Positions 43,601-54,792 of a stretch of DNA of 64,000 nucleotides are shown here, piece by piece; position 1 is the first letter of the stretch, and the number at the start of each line of letters is the position of its first letter. Below the pieces are notes generated by a model that saw only the letters and a program-made list of their open reading frames with translations, was not told the origin of the DNA and ran no database searches. Position numbers and translations under genes: made by a program. The stretch is from an uncultured Bacteroidales bacterium (GTDB lineage Bacteria; Bacteroidota; Bacteroidia; Bacteroidales; WCHB1-69): positions 31,700-95,699 of the forward strand of contig CAJOKR010000023.1 of the NCBI GenBank assembly GCA_905235135.1. Reading direction: 5' to 3'.

Positions 43601-44970
43601 TCCTCCAATGAAATGGGGAACACAATGTTGTTGTTCAACATACATTGCGCACAGACATTCAACTCGCCGTGGAGACGGTGCTGGACCATGTTGCCGAGAC
43701 GGTCGCGGAGGGCCTCAATCGCCACGTTTTGGACGATTTCGTTGGCGAAAGCGAACATCAGCAGACGGTTGGCCGCTGCCTCACCGATGCCGCGGGTACG
43801 TAAATAGTACAACGCTTCCTCATCCAATTGACCTACCGTGGCCCCATGACTGCATTGCACATCGTCGGCATAGATTTCCAAGAAGGGTTTCGTGGTAACG
43901 TGCGCCTTGTCGGTCAGCAGCAGATTCTTGTTGGTCTGGAAGGCCGCCGTGCGCTGGGAATCGGGTGCTACCAAGATGTGTCCGTGGAAGTTGGCAGAAG
44001 CCTCATCATCCATAATGCCCTTGTAAAGCTGATAGCTCTTGCAGTCGGGCGCGGCATGGTTAATGAAGATATGGTTATCGCAAACTTGCTCTTTGTCAAC
44101 GAGATACAGACCGTATAGCTTAGCTTCCGCCATCGGCTCATTCAGGTTCACATGGAAACTGTTGCAAACGTAGCCCGCATTGAAAGTGATGGCCGTGGAA
44201 GTAAAGGTCGCATAGCTCTTTTGGTGCACAAAAACGTGGTGCAGAAGCATGGAGGCGGCATCCTTGTTCTCGGTCTTGTAGTAGTGCAGATGCGCATTCT
44301 CGCCCAAGTAAATCTCCGACACATTGTTGGAGAAAGTCGATTCCTTCTGGATGGAATCATCGCACTGAATGACAGAGAGTTCCGCATTATTACCGAGAAC
44401 AATAAGATGACGGTTGTTCACCAAGAGCGGATCTGCCGTATTCATCAGGGAGACAATCTGCATAGGAACCTCAACCTTCACATTGTCAGGGATATAGACA
44501 AAAACACCGTCGTTGAAGAGGGCTTCGTTGAGGGCAACCAAGCCGTTCTCTTTTTCGAGATTCGGATGAGCTAACAACTGCAGCACCAAATCGGGATATT
44601 GGCGGATGGCGGCAAATAAACTGCCGGTAATCACACCTTGTTCGTCAACATTAACGGTTTGGTTCTCAGAGATAAACCAACCATTGCTGACGGGCAGTAC
44701 GGTGGGGTGCAAATCCTGTACACGACATTGGAAGTACTCTGCCAACGGTCGATACGGATCGGGTTGCAGTTTCTGGACATAATCCGTCCGCGCTTTCTTG
44801 TTCAGCACCGACTGCTGCCAACCCTGTATGTGCTTGTCGGGCAGCTCTTTCTGCAAAAACAGCGCAAGGGCATTTTCGCGCATCTCCCGGATGCCCGCCT
44901 GCCCGCCGTCGGGATATTGCGACTGGTTCGCGCCGTAAAGCTGCTGTACGAATTGTGTGAACGCTCTCAT
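43597..44970 (-). CDS. sufD: Fe-S cluster assembly protein SufD
   Basis: 457 residues with the SufBD beta-helix core: HHVFVHQKSYATFTSTAITF, SYQLYKGIMDDEASANFHGHILVAPDSQRTAAFQTNKNLLLTDKAHVTTKPFLEIYADDVQCSHGATVGQLDEEALYYLRTRGI. SufD forms the SufBCD scaffold. The gene overlaps sufC by 4 nt. Its stop codon lies inside a GTAGAGACGC palindrome. Confidence 0.96.
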   Translation of the reverse strand: MRAFTQFVQQLYGANQSQYPDGGQAGIREMRENALALFLQKELPDKHIQGWQQSVLNKKARTDYVQKLQPDPYRPLAEYFQCRVQDLHPTVLPVSNGWFISENQTVNVDEQGVITGSLFAAIRQYPDLVLQLLAHPNLEKENGLVALNEALFNDGVFVYIPDNVKVEVPMQIVSLMNTADPLLVNNRHLIVLGNNAELSVIQCDDSIQKESTFSNNVSEIYLGENAHLHYYKTENKDAASMLLHHVFVHQKSYATFTSTAITFNAGYVCNSFHVNLNEPMAEAKLYGLYLVDKEQVCDNHIFINHAAPDCKSYQLYKGIMDDEASANFHGHILVAPDSQRTAAFQTNKNLLLTDKAHVTTKPFLEIYADDVQCSHGATVGQLDEEALYYLRTRGIGEAAANRLLMFAFANEIVQNVAIEALRDRLGNMVQHRLHGELNVCAQCMLNNNIVFPISLEE

Positions 44971-45728
44971 AACTTGCCCTGTTCGTATTCTTCTTTAATC
45001 CAGTCGTAACCGCGTTTTTCAAGTTCGAGTGCCAGCTCCTTGGGTCCTGACATCACGATTTTGCCATCGAAAAGCACATGCACGACATCCGGCACGATAT
45101 AGTCCAAAAGCCTCTGATAGTGGGTAATCACGATAATGGATTTATCTGCGCCACGCAGGTGGTTGATACCGTTTGCCACAATGCGCAGGGCGTCGATGTC
45201 AAGTCCGGAATCGGTCTCGTCGAGGACAGCCAAATAGGGGTCAAGCAGCGCCATCTGGAAGATTTCGTTGCGCTTTTTCTCACCACCGGAGAAGCCCTCG
45301 TTCACGGAACGGGTGCTCAGTTTGTCAGTAAGTTCGACCACCTTCTGCTTCTCGGCCATCAGTTTGAGGAACTGGGCACCGTTCAGCGGGTCCAAACCTC
45401 TGTATTTTCGCACCTCATTGAGGGCGGTGCGCATGAAATTGGCGATGCTCACACCCGGAATCTCCACGGGGTACTGAAACCCGATGAAGACACCCTCGCG
45501 GGCGCGGTCCTCAATGGACAAATCCAGCAGGTTTTTGCCCTTGAACCAGATGTTACCTTGCGTGACTTCGTAGCCGCTCTTACCAGCGATAGCGGAGGCC
45601 AAAGTGCTCTTGCCGGTGCCGTTCGGGCCCATAATGGCGTGAACTTCACCCGCTTTCACTTCCAAATTGACACCTTTCAATATCTCACGATCCTTGATGG
45701 AGACGTGCAAATCTTCAATCTTTAACAT
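44967..45728 (-). CDS. sufC: Fe-S cluster assembly ATPase SufC
   Basis: 253 residues. ABC ATPase: Walker A GPNGTGKS, signature SGGEKKRNEI, Walker B LAVLDETDSGLD. Drives the SufBCD complex. sufB, which usually precedes it in Bacteroidota, is not next to it; a promoter (TACCTTTGC, complement of 45746-45754) lies before sufC instead. Confidence 0.96.
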   Translation of the reverse strand: MLKIEDLHVSIKDREILKGVNLEVKAGEVHAIMGPNGTGKSTLASAIAGKSGYEVTQGNIWFKGKNLLDLSIEDRAREGVFIGFQYPVEIPGVSIANFMRTALNEVRKYRGLDPLNGAQFLKLMAEKQKVVELTDKLSTRSVNEGFSGGEKKRNEIFQMALLDPYLAVLDETDSGLDIDALRIVANGINHLRGADKSIIVITHYQRLLDYIVPDVVHVLFDGKIVMSGPKELALELEKRGYDWIKEEYEQGKL

Positions 45729-45745
45729 AGTCGGAATTTAAGGGC

Positions 45746-45754
45746 GCAAAGGTA
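45746..45754 (-). promoter_or_regulatory. -7 promoter element for sufC-sufD
   Basis: The minus strand reads TACCTTTGC, 18 nt before the sufC ATG. Confidence 0.6.
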
Positions 45755-45810
45755 CGATTTTTTCGGACATGGATGGTTAGATGGTAACACAGTTAGGCGG
45801 TGCCATCTTT

Positions 45811-45836
45811 GGAGACGCAATGCATTGCGTCTCTAC
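45811..45836. repeat. GTAGAGACGC palindrome (copy 6)
   Basis: A perfect palindrome at 45812-45833 with arms GAGACGCAATG/CATTGCGTCTC; the TAG stop of the TldD-like gene is formed by its GTAG end. Confidence 0.9.
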
Positions 45837-48800
45837 GGGTGATGCAAAGGTACAGATTTCAGCAGAATCCCGTCGGGCGCGACAATGCACGTGGGGACAC
45901 CCGCAAACGGAAAATCGCGGCTGCCGGTGGTCCCTTTGACTTTCGTCATAACAGGATAGGCTACCTTATGGTTGGAAACAGCCTGAATATCATCCAACAT
46001 GCAGAAATTGAAATAGGAACTCATCAGCGCAGCATCGGTGACAGGAATTTCCTCCCCCGTGCGCACGTTAACCCTATATAGCTGAAGGAGTGGTAAATAG
46101 GGCGTTGTTCTGCCAATAATGTTTTGCATGTTGTCATCGTAGGCTTGCCGGAGAATGTAAGCATACTGACAACCCTGCTTTTTGGCTTCCTTGATGAGCA
46201 TCTGCTTGAGTTTGGCGTGTTGAACCTTCGTTTTATGATCAAAGTCGATGCGAGAAGCCCCTTTCGCGCCAAAACAACTCTCATTCTGAATGGCCAATTG
46301 CTGGAAACCGTTGCTATAAGGTGTTGCTTTTGTGATGTTTCGGTTGCCCAACAGCGTGATCAATTCACCATTTCTGATCACTTCCGTCTCCTGAGTCTCC
46401 ACCCCTTCGGCATCCGTCTTCTCATGAAGGTGGCCCTATCGAACTCATCTCCAACAACATTCGCTGTGACAGAGATTTTTTTTGATATGACAATGCAATC
46501 CAGCATCTGTTCAAATGGGTGAACACCTTCATGAAGCTTTTCTTCTGTTATCCAAGAGAAATCTGCTTCTTTCTTGTTAGTCAACAAGTTAGGATAAGCT
46601 CCTAATAGGGCTGTCATCAGCATTTGGCCCACTGCTTCTCCCTCTACCAACATCGGTCCAGACCAATATCCTTCATTCGGTATGCCTCTCGTTTTCACGC
46701 TCTTAAGGTGCGAAACAAGCATATCTATCTCATTCTTAGCATATTGTATAGACAACAAAGAATCCGTATTGGGAAAGAACAGGGTTTTCCCGTCCACATA
46801 TTCCTCTCCATCAGCCTTTTCCACGGCTCCGTAAATCTGCAAAGCAATAACGGAAATCGGACGGTTGTAGGTCGTCTTCTCGCTGCTCCAATAATAGGCG
46901 TTCCCCATCATTATGTATATGTTGGCACCAGAACGGCTCAGGAAGTCGTGCTTGGCAAGCTCAGCGGAAACATCGCAGGCGAGATGCTCCAGATTGTTCA
47001 TCGTCGGGTAATCAAAAGTGCGCTCATCATCCGTCTGGGTGGTCTGAGCCGCGGAACGGTCGGGCAGGGTGCGGGTTTCCGGCGTGGGTTGCAGTGCCTG
47101 CTTGATCTTCCAATGTTTAAGGGCTTTCCGGTATTCGATATCACAAGCGTTGCGAAAATCTTTCGTAAACGTATAGCGGTCTTCGAAAGGCAGCGGATAA
47201 CTGGCGGGGGGAGTGGTTTCTTCCGTCAGGTTTTCGTTGTTGAAAGCGTCACTGCCCAGCAACAACCTCGGAACGAACTGTCGGACAGGCTTTTCGTTGG
47301 CATAAAACACACTTCCTTCGGATGCCTCGACCGTGAAGATCCGCGCATCGGTCATCAGAAACTCTTCGTAATAGGGTCCCGTCTCATCCCCGATTTTCAG
47401 ATGTTCCACATCCGTCTCCCACTCGTGCTGGGCCGATTTCTGCAGCAGTTCAGCCACATTCATCGGGGTGTTGCTTCCTTCGCCGGTCGCAAAATTCACC
47501 ATTTGGAACTGCTGTGGCGTTTTCGGCTGCGACTGCACATCCGCACTACGGAAAAGCAACGCCGGAGCGGAACCGCAGGTCATCAGATCGTCCTGCTGGC
47601 TGTGACACAATATCGCCACCGATTCTGATTCCTCTCCTGCCGCCAATAAGTTGCTGAGCCACTGCTGCTTGCTTCCCGTCAACAACACATCACGCACCAT
47701 CTCATCAGGTTTGCGATAGTTTGGATAAATCTCATAACAAACTGTCGGACAAATGGTTACGACATCATTAGTATCGCAACGCACTTCCACCTCTTCCACA
47801 TACAAGGCATACTCGAGCGACTGCTTCTGCGTTTCTTGATTGAGCAGCTCGAATAATTTACTATCATTCAGCGGTTTATCTGATTTGAGGAAAAGGTTGG
47901 ACTGCCGGGGTGAGGGCAGACGACTGTTTCCGCGAGCATGGCCGTAGGGTTTGTAGGCCCCGGGCCGTTGCGTGCGCGAAGAGAGCATTTTCGGCTGAAG
48001 TTCCCCTTGCAAAATATGCGTGACCGGTTGCACGGGCGTCCCCTCATCATCAAACGGAAAATATGAGCCGGCATGATATCGCTGATAAGATACCGTTGAC
48101 AAGGGATCGCTATAGACGGAAATCTCCGCCGGAAGTACTTTCTGCCCGATTCTTTCACGCAGATAGTTGCCGTCCGCATTCTCCAAATCATGCCCTAACA
48201 GATTGTGAATCAACACTGAAGAGGCCTTTTGAGAAAGAAGGACCGGACAATGGGATAGGTCGCATCTTTCCGCGTGAATCACGTTAGACAGAAGAATGTC
48301 CATTTTCTCTATTTCGCCCTTCAGAACATCATCGTCGGGCAGCTGGTCGGGGAAAAAAGCAAAAAACTGTCGCTCAATATGTTCTGGCGTTTTATCCATG
48401 GTCAACCCACTTACCCGAAGGGTCAACAAGGATCTCATCTCGTTTTTTACATCATAGCTTTTTTCGCTGTTAACCAGATATTTGCGAGTTGCCACATAGC
48501 GAATATTCGCAGACTTTTCGGTCAAGTCTAAATTGCCAAAAGCGGTACAATACCGCAATTTCTGTTCCCAAAGGGCATCGTCCCAGTGCGATTCCATGTT
48601 CAGATTCTCCGAATAGTAGCCGTCCAAATCACTGGACAGAAAGAGAAACTTTTCATAATCGTCCTCCCCGACCTGCAACGTCGCCGCCAATTTGTTTTCA
48701 ACACTTTGAATCACAGCTTCTTGATGCGCTTTTCGGGTCTCGTTTCGAAGAATCTTTCGGACGATAACCGGATTCTCATCCAAAGGCAGCGGAATCTGCC

Positions 48801-49134
48801 TGACAAACGTGTTTTGGTGCGTGAGATAGTGGTAATTGTCTGTTTCGGAGGTTCCCACCCGTATTTCGATAGTCAAAACAACCGATTTTGCCGTGGAATT
48901 GTCGTAAATCTTCCCGAAATTGGCCGAAATAGAATGTTCAGTGGTCTCCTTCACCCGGTACGCCATGAAGTAGGGCGGATGGATAGTGTGCCGCAACGAA
49001 TCATACTGCGATTGCAGCTCCGTGCGCAACATCTGCAAAAAGGCATCGTCCTCCGGCGTGTCCTGAGCAAAAACAGACGTGCCGCCCGCCAAAAGCAGCA
49101 GGCAGCACAGCCAGAAAAACGACAATTTCTTCAT
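45833..49134 (-). CDS. Secreted double TldD/PmbA-like protein, apparent frameshift
   Basis: About 1100 residues once joined. Signal peptide (MKKLSFFWLCCLLLLAGGTSVFA). The first half resembles TldD: HNLLGHDLENADGNYL at the usual metal site, then GTPVQPVTHILQGELQPKM and HARGNSRLPSPRQSNL. The second half repeats a TldD-like layout and continues in another frame to 45833 (LHEKTDAEGVETQETEVIRNGELITLLG). Adding one G to the GGG run at about 46433-46436 (coding strand AGGGCC) rejoins it. The usual HE-x-x-x-H zinc motif is HNLLGH here, with Asn for Glu, so catalysis is doubtful. Exported, unlike the cytoplasmic TldD of E. coli. Confidence 0.78.
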
Positions 49135-49142
49135 AAATGCGC

Positions 49143-50414
49143 TTAATCCCTGAAAATCGTGCCTTCGCGGTCGGGACTGACCGAGACGATGGAGATTTTC
49201 GTATGAGTCTTATCTTCAATAAATTGGATATAATCCTTGAAGGTTTGCGGGAGTTCTTCGTAGGTTTTGCAGCCGGAGATGGCGGTCTTCCAACCGGGCA
49301 AGGTGGTATAAACGGGCTCGATCTCCACATCAGTGGCGGAAGGCATTCGGTCAGTCAGCTCATCATTCACACGGTAGGCGGTACAGACCTTGATCTCATC
49401 CAATTTATCCAGCACATCGGCTTTGGTAAGCGCAATGTCGGTAACACCGTTGATCATCAACGCATATTGCAAGGCTACTAAGTCAAGCCATCCGCAACGT
49501 CTTGGTCTGCCAGTAGTTGCACCGTATTCATTGCCTTCCTTACGGAGAAATTCTCCCGTCTCATCGAAGAGTTCCGTCGGGAAGGGACCGCTGCCCACGC
49601 GGGTGCAGTAGGCCTTCACGATGCCGAAAACACGGCCAGCAAAGTGTGGGGCCAAACCTAAACCGGTGAAGGCACCGGCGGCAATGGTATTAGAGGAGGT
49701 CACGAACGGATATGCACCGAACTCCACATCCAGCAACGTACCCTGCGCACCCTCAGCCAAGACGGATTTTTCTTCCGTAAGATACTGGTGTACAACGTAT
49801 TCACTATCAATAAACTGGAATTTACGAAGAGTTGCTAACGACTTACGCCATTGGGCATCGAGCTCCGCAAGTTTCGCTTCGTAATCAAAGTGGAAATTTT
49901 TCAAAATCTCGATGTGTTCTTCGATTTTCTGGCGGTATTTAGCCTCAAAATCGGGTGATTCGAGGTCGCACACGCGCAAACCCGTGCGGGCGGTCTTGTC
50001 GGTATAGGTCGGTCCAATGCCCTTCAACGTGGAACCGATCTTCATATTGCCCTTATGAGCCTCCTGAGCAGCATCCAACAGCTTGTGCGTAGGCAGAATC
50101 AGGTGCGCCTTGCGGGAAATATAGAGGTTGTCGGTCGGGGTCAACCCCATGTCAATCAGCGCGTTGATTTCCTCTTCAAAAATGATGGGATCAACCACGA
50201 CACCGTTACCGATGATATTGGTCTTGCTTTTGTGGAAGATACCGGACGGGATGATGTGCAGCACATGCCGATGTCCGTTAAATTCCAATGAATGACCGGC
50301 GTTCGGGCCGCCCTGGAACCGCGCAATAACGTCGTATTTGGGCGTCAGCACGTCCACAATTTTGCCTTTTCCTTCGTCGCCCCACTGCAGGCCGAGCAGA
50401 ATGTCCATTTTCAT
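49143..50414 (-). CDS. purA: Adenylosuccinate synthetase
   Basis: 423 residues from the ATG at 50414 (MKMDILLGLQWGDEGKGKIVD). GDEGKGK P-loop, GGPNAGHSL, STLKGIGPTYTDKTARTG, VGSGPFPTE, and the GRPRRCGWLD motif are present. It makes adenylosuccinate from IMP and Asp in purine synthesis. A -7 element TATCTTTGC (complement of 50438-50446) supports this start. Confidence 0.97.
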   Translation of the reverse strand: MKMDILLGLQWGDEGKGKIVDVLTPKYDVIARFQGGPNAGHSLEFNGHRHVLHIIPSGIFHKSKTNIIGNGVVVDPIIFEEEINALIDMGLTPTDNLYISRKAHLILPTHKLLDAAQEAHKGNMKIGSTLKGIGPTYTDKTARTGLRVCDLESPDFEAKYRQKIEEHIEILKNFHFDYEAKLAELDAQWRKSLATLRKFQFIDSEYVVHQYLTEEKSVLAEGAQGTLLDVEFGAYPFVTSSNTIAAGAFTGLGLAPHFAGRVFGIVKAYCTRVGSGPFPTELFDETGEFLRKEGNEYGATTGRPRRCGWLDLVALQYALMINGVTDIALTKADVLDKLDEIKVCTAYRVNDELTDRMPSATDVEIEPVYTTLPGWKTAISGCKTYEELPQTFKDYIQFIEDKTHTKISIVSVSPDREGTIFRD

Positions 50415-50453
50415 ATTTCCGTTGTTTGAAAAACGGGGCAAAGATACAATTTT

Positions 50454-50765
50454 TTAGGTTACACGGTTGCAGGTTAACGGGTCAGTGTTTTGGGACGGTT
50501 TCCGAGCGCTGTCGGCGTACTTTTCGTGCAGCGGTTTGAGCGTTTCGAGGATTTCCTTGCGGCACGGTCCGCACCACGACGCCCAAAAATCGACGACAGC
50601 CAGATGTCCGGCGATTTTTTCCCCGAAGGTTGTGGGCTTCCCTGTGATGTAGTGATAACAACGCCTTCCGTGTCATTCACCGTTCCCGTCACGGTGAAAT
50701 TGGGGTTTTGCGCCATGACGAGAAGGGGGAGCATCAGTTCCAATAGGAAAGTAAGTTTTTTTCAT
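50454..50765 (-). pseudogene. Thioredoxin-fold (TlpA-like) secreted protein, broken
   Basis: In one frame the start reads MKKLTFLLELMLPLLVMAQNP (a signal peptide) if one A is removed from the run at 50757-50763; it continues TVTGTVNDTEGVVIT. About 50650 the frame changes to TGKPTTFGEKIAGHLAVVDFWASWCGPCRKEILETLKPLHEKYADS, a thioredoxin core with the CGPC redox motif. The protein then ends early, with only about half the fold. Two shifts plus truncation make this a real pseudogene candidate. The 5' leader is split from its promoter (TACTTTTGC, complement of 51192-51200) by a 376-bp element. Confidence 0.7.
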
Positions 50766-50772
50766 AACGATA

Positions 50773-51172
50773 ATAGAGCCTTTACTACTGATGCAATAAT
50801 TATTTTTAAGAAATTGGGATGTGGACTTTGCGTGCCGGAGGCACGATATCTTAATAACCCCACATAAGCGTAACGAAGTGGAGCGCAGTGTGGGGTGAAC
50901 GCGGAGGCAGCACATCGATGGCGTGTTGAAAACACGCTACTATTAGTGAATCGAGTAGTGGCGTGCCTCTGGCACGCGGACTTTCGCTGCGCATTCCACC
51001 CCACACTGCGGCCTATCGGCCTTAGTATGGGGTTATTGGAATTGCGTGCTTCCAGCACGCCCTGCCCATACGATTTCAAATCGAAAAGTCAAAGTAAGAT
51101 TATAAATATATGTGAATCAATACATTACAATGATATTTCGAAAATTATCGCATCAGCACTATAGAGCCTTTA
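50773..51172. mobile_element. MITE-like element with 12-bp target duplications
   Basis: Direct repeats ATAGAGCCTTTA at 50773-50784 and 51161-51172 flank 376 bp whose ends are inverted repeats (CTGATGCAATAATT from 50788 and AATTATCGCATCAG near 51144-51157). No ORF inside. The interior carries several hairpins: GCGTGCC-GGA-GGCACG, CCCCACA...TGTGGGG, GCGTGCC-TCT-GGCACGC, GGCC-TATC-GGCC and GCGTGC-TTCCA-GCACGC. It splits the thioredoxin gene's leader from its promoter. Confidence 0.8.
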
Positions 51173-51257
51173 TGAAATATGTTTTGACGATGCAAAAGTA
51201 AATAATTTTTCTTTAGGAAAGATTTTTCTGTTCCAAAGCGCCTTTTGAAAAAAATCC

Positions 51258-51265
51258 TATCTTTG
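51258..51265 (+). promoter_or_regulatory. -7 promoter element for the methylase fusion
   Basis: TATCTTTG (TAnnTTTG), 28 nt before the ATG at 51294. Confidence 0.6.
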
Positions 51266-51293
51266 CGCTGCAAAAAAAAAGAAACATTCAAGT

Positions 51294-53559
51294 ATGGCAA
51301 GTACCATTTACACAGAAGATCAGGTTCGCGATTTGGCTCGGACGAAACTCCATCTGGAAGAAACAGAGTCCGCCCAGGCAGGTGTTCAATCAGTTGGGTT
51401 TCCGGGGAGTGAAAGACCGTCCGGATGGATGGTATTTGCCTAATGAGACGCATTACCCCGCCCTTGTCCTTGAAGTAAAAGGCAGTAACATCAAGATTGG
51501 CGACAAGGAACGAGAAGAGCTTCGGAAAAACATCCGCATTGTACACACTCGGTACAAACATGTTGTCGGGCTGCTCTATAATGGGTATGAATTAGAGGTT
51601 TATAAAGATGACGAGCTGGTCGTTGGGGAATATGATTTGAAGGATAAAGAACACTATTTAGGTCTGTTCTCCACCAACCGCATCAACAAGATGCTCATCT
51701 ATTCGCTGACGCACAGCATCAACGACACCCTGCATTTCGATTTCCTCATCAAGAATCTTTACCACCGAATGATATTCACTGCATGTGCATTGGTGGCCAA
51801 ACGTTATGGGGCTGCGTTGTCGAAAGGTATGTCTTTCAGATTGTTCACTACCGCTATTCGTGAAACGCTCGAAAGCTCTTTGTCGGAGGATTTGGCAAAA
51901 AACCAAAAACTTCAAATATTAATAGACGTTTTCTCGGAAATCAAATTGAACACACAGTGCAAGCAGGATGCCATCAATCAGTTTATCGAAGACATTTCCA
52001 AAATCTCCGACAACATCAACTCCGATTTTTGGAACGGCGAGGATGTGATGGCCATATTCTTTAATGAGTTCAACCGATATAAAGCCAAATCCGAGTCTGG
52101 GCAAGTGTTTACACCCGACCACATCACCTCTTTCATGTATCAGATTACGGATACCACAAAGCAGGATACCGTGCTCGATGCGGCTTGCGGCAGTGGGGCT
52201 TTCCTCGTAAAAGCCATGTGTAACATGATTAAGGAGGCTGGTGGGGTACGTACCCAAGAAGCACGTGAGATTGCTCAAACGCAGCTTTACGGCATTGAGT
52301 TCGACAGGGAGATATTCGCGCTTGCCTGTGCCAATATGCTGATTCACAAGGATGGTAAGACCAATCTGGAACACTTGGACAGTCGTTCGGCAGATGCAGG
52401 ATGTTGGATGCGCGACAAACCTATCACACGGGTATTGATGAATCCGCCGTTTGAAAATAAATATGGATGTCTGGACATTGTAGAAAATGTGCTTTACAAT
52501 GTGCCTCGTGGAACGGTGTGCGCTTTCATTCTGCCAGACAACAAACTTGAAAAAGCCCGCGGACGTGTGCGCCGATGGTTGCAGGCTCATAGGCTGACAA
52601 AGATTATCAAGTTGCCAAAAGAGATTTTTTCAGGTGTTACCACAAGTATTTTCATGTTTACGGTTGGCACACCCCAAGGCAAGCACGAGATTTTCACTTG
52701 TTATATGGCTGACGATGGATTGGAGACGATCAAGAACCAAGGACGGCACGATATTCGTGGTCGTTGGGAGACCATAGAGCAACAGTGGGTTGACATTGTC
52801 CGCAAGCAAGCAGGAAGCGACACCATCAAGTGGATAAGTCCTGACGAGCATTTAAGCTACCAAGAGGATATTGAGGTGCCGATGCTCACACGTGCCGATT
52901 TCATGAAGCGCACATTGGCCTACGCATTGTTCAAACAAAAGATAGACGAACAGGATTTTTTTGAAAGCGCACGAGACCATCTGTTGTATGGCACCCCTTT
53001 GGCCACGGACTATGAACCTTTTTTCGCACCTGTTGAGGGAAACGAGTTGCCACTTGACACTGAAAAATGGAAAAGTTTCCGATTAGGAGGCAAGGACGGT
53101 CTCTTTACCATTGCCAAAGGCAGTCGCTTGACTAAAGCTGACCAGCATGACGGACGCATCAATTTTGTAGGTGCATCAGCTTTCAACAATGGCATCACCA
53201 ACCATATCGGCAATGACAATCAGCTCAGTCAAGGAGGCACCATATCGGTTTGTTACAATGGTTCCATCGGCGAGGCTTTCTATCAGGAGGAGCCCTATTG
53301 GGCCACTGACGATGTGAACGTGCTTACCCCAAAATTTCAACTCACACCGCACATAGCCATCTTCATCGCTACAGTCATCAAGAACGAAAGCGTGAAGTAT
53401 GCTTTCAACAACAAGTGGACAAAAGATCTTATGGAAAAATCTGAGATACTCCTGCCGGCAATAGCTGACGGAACTCCGGACTTTGATTATATGGAGCGTT
53501 ATATCCGATCTTTATTCGAGGTTTTTCTGAATATGAAAACCTTTCTTTTATGCTGTTGA
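51294..53559 (+). CDS. Nuclease-methylase-specificity fusion (Type I/IIG-like), apparent frameshift
   Basis: The ATG at 51294 (MASTIYTEDQVRDLARTKLHLEE) reads into a stop; the next frame carries VFNQLGFRGVKDRPDGWYLP and runs to 53559. Removing one A at 51358-51363 joins them (about 754 residues). Domains: an N-terminal PD-(D/E)xK-like part (ALVLEVKGSNIKIGDKE), a gamma-class N6-adenine methylase (motif I DAACGSGAF at about 52171-52200, NPPF at 52441) and a specificity-like C-terminus (LSQGGTISVCYNGSIGEAFY). This one-polypeptide layout fits BcgI/Type IIG-type enzymes. The C-terminus ends abruptly (SLFEVFLNMKTFLLCC), so the last target-recognition part may be lost. Confidence 0.82.
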
Positions 53560-53642
53560 CATAAAGGAAAGCAAAAATATAAAAAGGCATTTCGAAGATT
53601 TTAGGTGCAAGTGTAGATTCCTCCGAAATCCGTCATTTTAAT

Positions 53643-53660
53643 TTAACTATCAATAGTTAA
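53643..53660. promoter_or_regulatory. Palindromic site upstream of recA
   Basis: TTAACTATCAATAGTTAA, one base off a perfect palindrome and a close variant of 20264-20281 and 41774-41791; 109 nt before the recA ATG. Confidence 0.5.
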
Positions 53661-53732
53661 ATTTGTGGTAAACAGTTAGTTTCCAAGGAAATATTTTTCT
53701 GATTTCGGGCTTGGAACGATTGAAAAAAAGCG

Positions 53733-53740
53733 TACCTTTG
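53733..53740 (+). promoter_or_regulatory. -7 promoter element for recA
   Basis: TACCTTTG with a TTGG word about 20 nt upstream (53711-53714) that fits the -33 element; 28 nt before the ATG. Confidence 0.7.
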
Positions 53741-53768
53741 CCCCCTGAAATCATAAAACCTATCAAGA

Positions 53769-54791
53769 ATGGAAAAAGAAGAAATCAAAAACAATGTGAA
53801 CGCTGAGAAACTGAAAGTGCTCAACTCCACGCTCGAAAAACTCGAAAAGACGTTCGGAAAAGGCTCCATCATGCGCATGGGCGAGACGCACATCGAGGAG
53901 ATGGACGTCATTTCCACCGGTTCCATCGGTCTGGACACGGCATTAGGCGTCGGCGGATTCCCGAAAGGCCGTATCGTCGAGATTTACGGTCCCGAATCCT
54001 CCGGTAAGACCACCCTGGCCATCCACGCCATCGCAGAGGCCCAGAAGCAGGGCGGTATTGCTGCTTTTATCGATGCCGAGCACGCCTTCGACCGCTTCTA
54101 CGCCGAGAAACTGGGTGTGAACACCGCTGAACTGCTGATTTCCCAGCCCGACAACGGTGAGCAAGCCCTCGAAATTGCCGACAACCTTATCCGCTCCGGT
54201 GCCATCGACATCATCGTCATTGACTCCGTCGCCGCCCTTACCCCCAAGAGCGAAATTGAGGGCGACATGGGAGACTCCAAGGTCGGTCTGCAGGCACGAC
54301 TGATGTCACAGGCCCTGCGTAAGCTGACCGCAACAATCAACAAGACAGGCTGTTGCTGCATCTTCATCAACCAGCTGCGTGAGAAGATCGGCATCATGTT
54401 CGGAAACCCGGAGACGACCACCGGCGGTAATGCCCTGAAATTCTACGCCTCCGTGCGCCTCGACATCCGTCGCCAAACCCAGATCAAGGACGGCGATACT
54501 GCCATCGGTAACCACGTAAAAGTCAAGGTGGTGAAAAACAAAGTGGCTCCCCCGTTCCGCACCGCCGAATTCGACATCATGTTTGGCGAAGGCATTTCCA
54601 AGACCGGCGAAATTGTCGATCTCGGAGTCGAATACAATATTATAAAGAAGGCCGGTTCGTGGTTCTCCTACGGCGATTCCAAACTTGCCCAGGGCCGCGA
54701 CAGCGTAAAACAGCTCCTCAACGACAACCCCGAACTCTCCGACGAAATCGAGGCCAAAATCCGCGAAGCGATTAAAGAAAACATGAAATAG
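53769..54791 (+). CDS. recA: Recombinase RecA
   Basis: 340 residues. Walker [27 protein letters not shown] (Walker B), [35 protein letters not shown]. Catalyses homologous strand exchange and, in many bacteria, triggers LexA cleavage. It has its own promoter and is followed by an inverted repeat of TTGGCTA words. Confidence 0.98.
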   Translation: MEKEEIKNNVNAEKLKVLNSTLEKLEKTFGKGSIMRMGETHIEEMDVISTGSIGLDTALGVGGFPKGRIVEIYGPESSGKTTLAIHAIAEAQKQGGIAAFIDAEHAFDRFYAEKLGVNTAELLISQPDNGEQALEIADNLIRSGAIDIIVIDSVAALTPKSEIEGDMGDSKVGLQARLMSQALRKLTATINKTGCCCIFINQLREKIGIMFGNPETTTGGNALKFYASVRLDIRRQTQIKDGDTAIGNHVKVKVVKNKVAPPFRTAEFDIMFGEGISKTGEIVDLGVEYNIIKKAGSWFSYGDSKLAQGRDSVKQLLNDNPELSDEIEAKIREAIKENMK

Positions 54792-54792
54792 T

